Shown piece after piece: positions 5,311 to 5,611 of a DNA stretch of 5,611 nucleotides (its first letter is position 1; each line of letters opens with the position of its first letter). A program made the position numbers and the translations under genes. The DNA lies in assembly GCA_030689845.1 (NCBI GenBank), contig JAUYHV010000011.1, positions 1-5,611 of the forward strand. Direction: 5' to 3'. Below the pieces are notes generated by a model, which was not told the origin of the DNA, did no database searches, and saw only the letters and a program-made list of their open reading frames with translations. The stretch comes from Dehalococcoidia bacterium. Its GTDB lineage: Bacteria; Chloroflexota; Dehalococcoidia; JACQUA01.

Positions 5311-5611
5311 TCATTCTGGACTTCCTATCCCTACTTTTAATGCCTTTTTTAACAAAGACAGTTTATTTTTGGCTTCGTCAACTTTAGACGAGTCAAAAGG
5401 ATCGGGATTATAGGCGGCCCTTGTGGTCTGAACGGTTACCCACTCAATTAACTTTTCGCCATTCAGAATCCGGGTGGTAATCATTTTCAAGTATTCAGCC
5501 GGAGATTGATGCGCCTGTCGAACAGGCAAACCTTTTTTTTCGAGGACTTTTTCCATCAAGCGGTACAGGCTTATGATAAGTTTCCTGCTTTCACCTTCTA
5601 ATATGCTGTAT
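5311..5611 (-). CDS. C-terminal part of a DUF4129-type protein (5' end outside window)
   Basis: The frame is open from the right edge to the TGA at 5311-5313, giving the last 99 residues or so. The stretch LIISLYRLMEKVLEKKGL, followed by HQSPAEYLKMIT, resembles the DUF4129 C-terminal domain, with its helix of the type Y-R-L-L-x-x-L-E-x-x-G-L and the (T/S)P-x-E-Y-L motif. A later AAYNPDPFD stretch corresponds to the small-residue/aromatic segment, and a Lys-rich helix ends the protein. In the family this domain is a cytoplasmic tail on membrane proteins, often with a transglutaminase-like domain near MoxR and DUF58 genes; none of that is visible here. Start codons at 5559 (TTG) or 5556 (ATG) are internal, because the similarity continues upstream of them. 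It converges with the YjbQ-family gene, leaving a 106-nt gap. Confidence 0.68.
   Translation of the reverse strand, partial: YSILEGESRKLIISLYRLMEKVLEKKGLPVRQAHQSPAEYLKMITTRILNGEKLIEWVTVQTTRAAYNPDPFDSSKVDEAKNKLSLLKKALKVGIGSPE

Noticed and set aside
5311..5559. An independent 82-residue gene starting with TTG at 5559
   Set aside because: Family-like sequence continues upstream of 5559 to the window edge, so the start is internal to a longer gene.

Overview
The window looks like a chromosomal stretch from an anaerobic, probably Gram-positive (Clostridia/Peptococcaceae-like) bacterium. The pointers are weak: A/G-rich Shine-Dalgarno sites, sigma-A-type promoters, and a gene set (HyuB-type carboxylase subunit, UbiD fragment, SDR, RidA) familiar from anaerobes that degrade ketones or aromatics. 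No rRNA, tRNA or taxonomic marker confirms this.

Layout. A minus-strand gene set fills about 1-4703 and is read right to left. A sigma-A-type promoter (4674-4703) precedes a 400-residue protein made of three tandem RidA/YjgF domains (3352-4554). After 21 nt comes a frameshifted, truncated N-terminal piece of a UbiD-family decarboxylase (3094-3330). A 200-nt gap follows, holding a 64-bp palindromic REP-like element (2991-3054). Next is a classical short-chain dehydrogenase (2097-2891), and 60 nt after it a HyuB-like carboxylase/hydantoinase large subunit. That last gene occupies 2036 down to base 1 and leaves the window still open. It runs well past the normal HyuB end, into a cysteine-containing tail resembling the zinc-binding small subunit of acetone and acetophenone carboxylases.

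To the right, a plus-strand UPF0047/YjbQ-family gene (4791-5204) is divergently transcribed from its own extended -10 promoter. It converges on the C-terminal end of a DUF4129-type protein (5311-5611, minus), which enters from the right edge. A hairpin between the two may be a terminator.

How the genes may work together (inference). The dehydrogenase could oxidise a secondary alcohol to a ketone, and the HyuB-like protein could be part of an ATP-dependent carboxylase acting on that ketone, as 1-phenylethanol dehydrogenase and acetophenone carboxylase do. The UbiD piece suggests the locus once held a prenylated-FMN (de)carboxylase. The RidA concatemer heads the operon; its substrate is unknown. 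The most unusual element is this concatemer: RidA proteins are normally ~130-residue homotrimers, and here one chain carries three copies, all with Cys-Thr where the canonical catalytic Arg-Ser lies.
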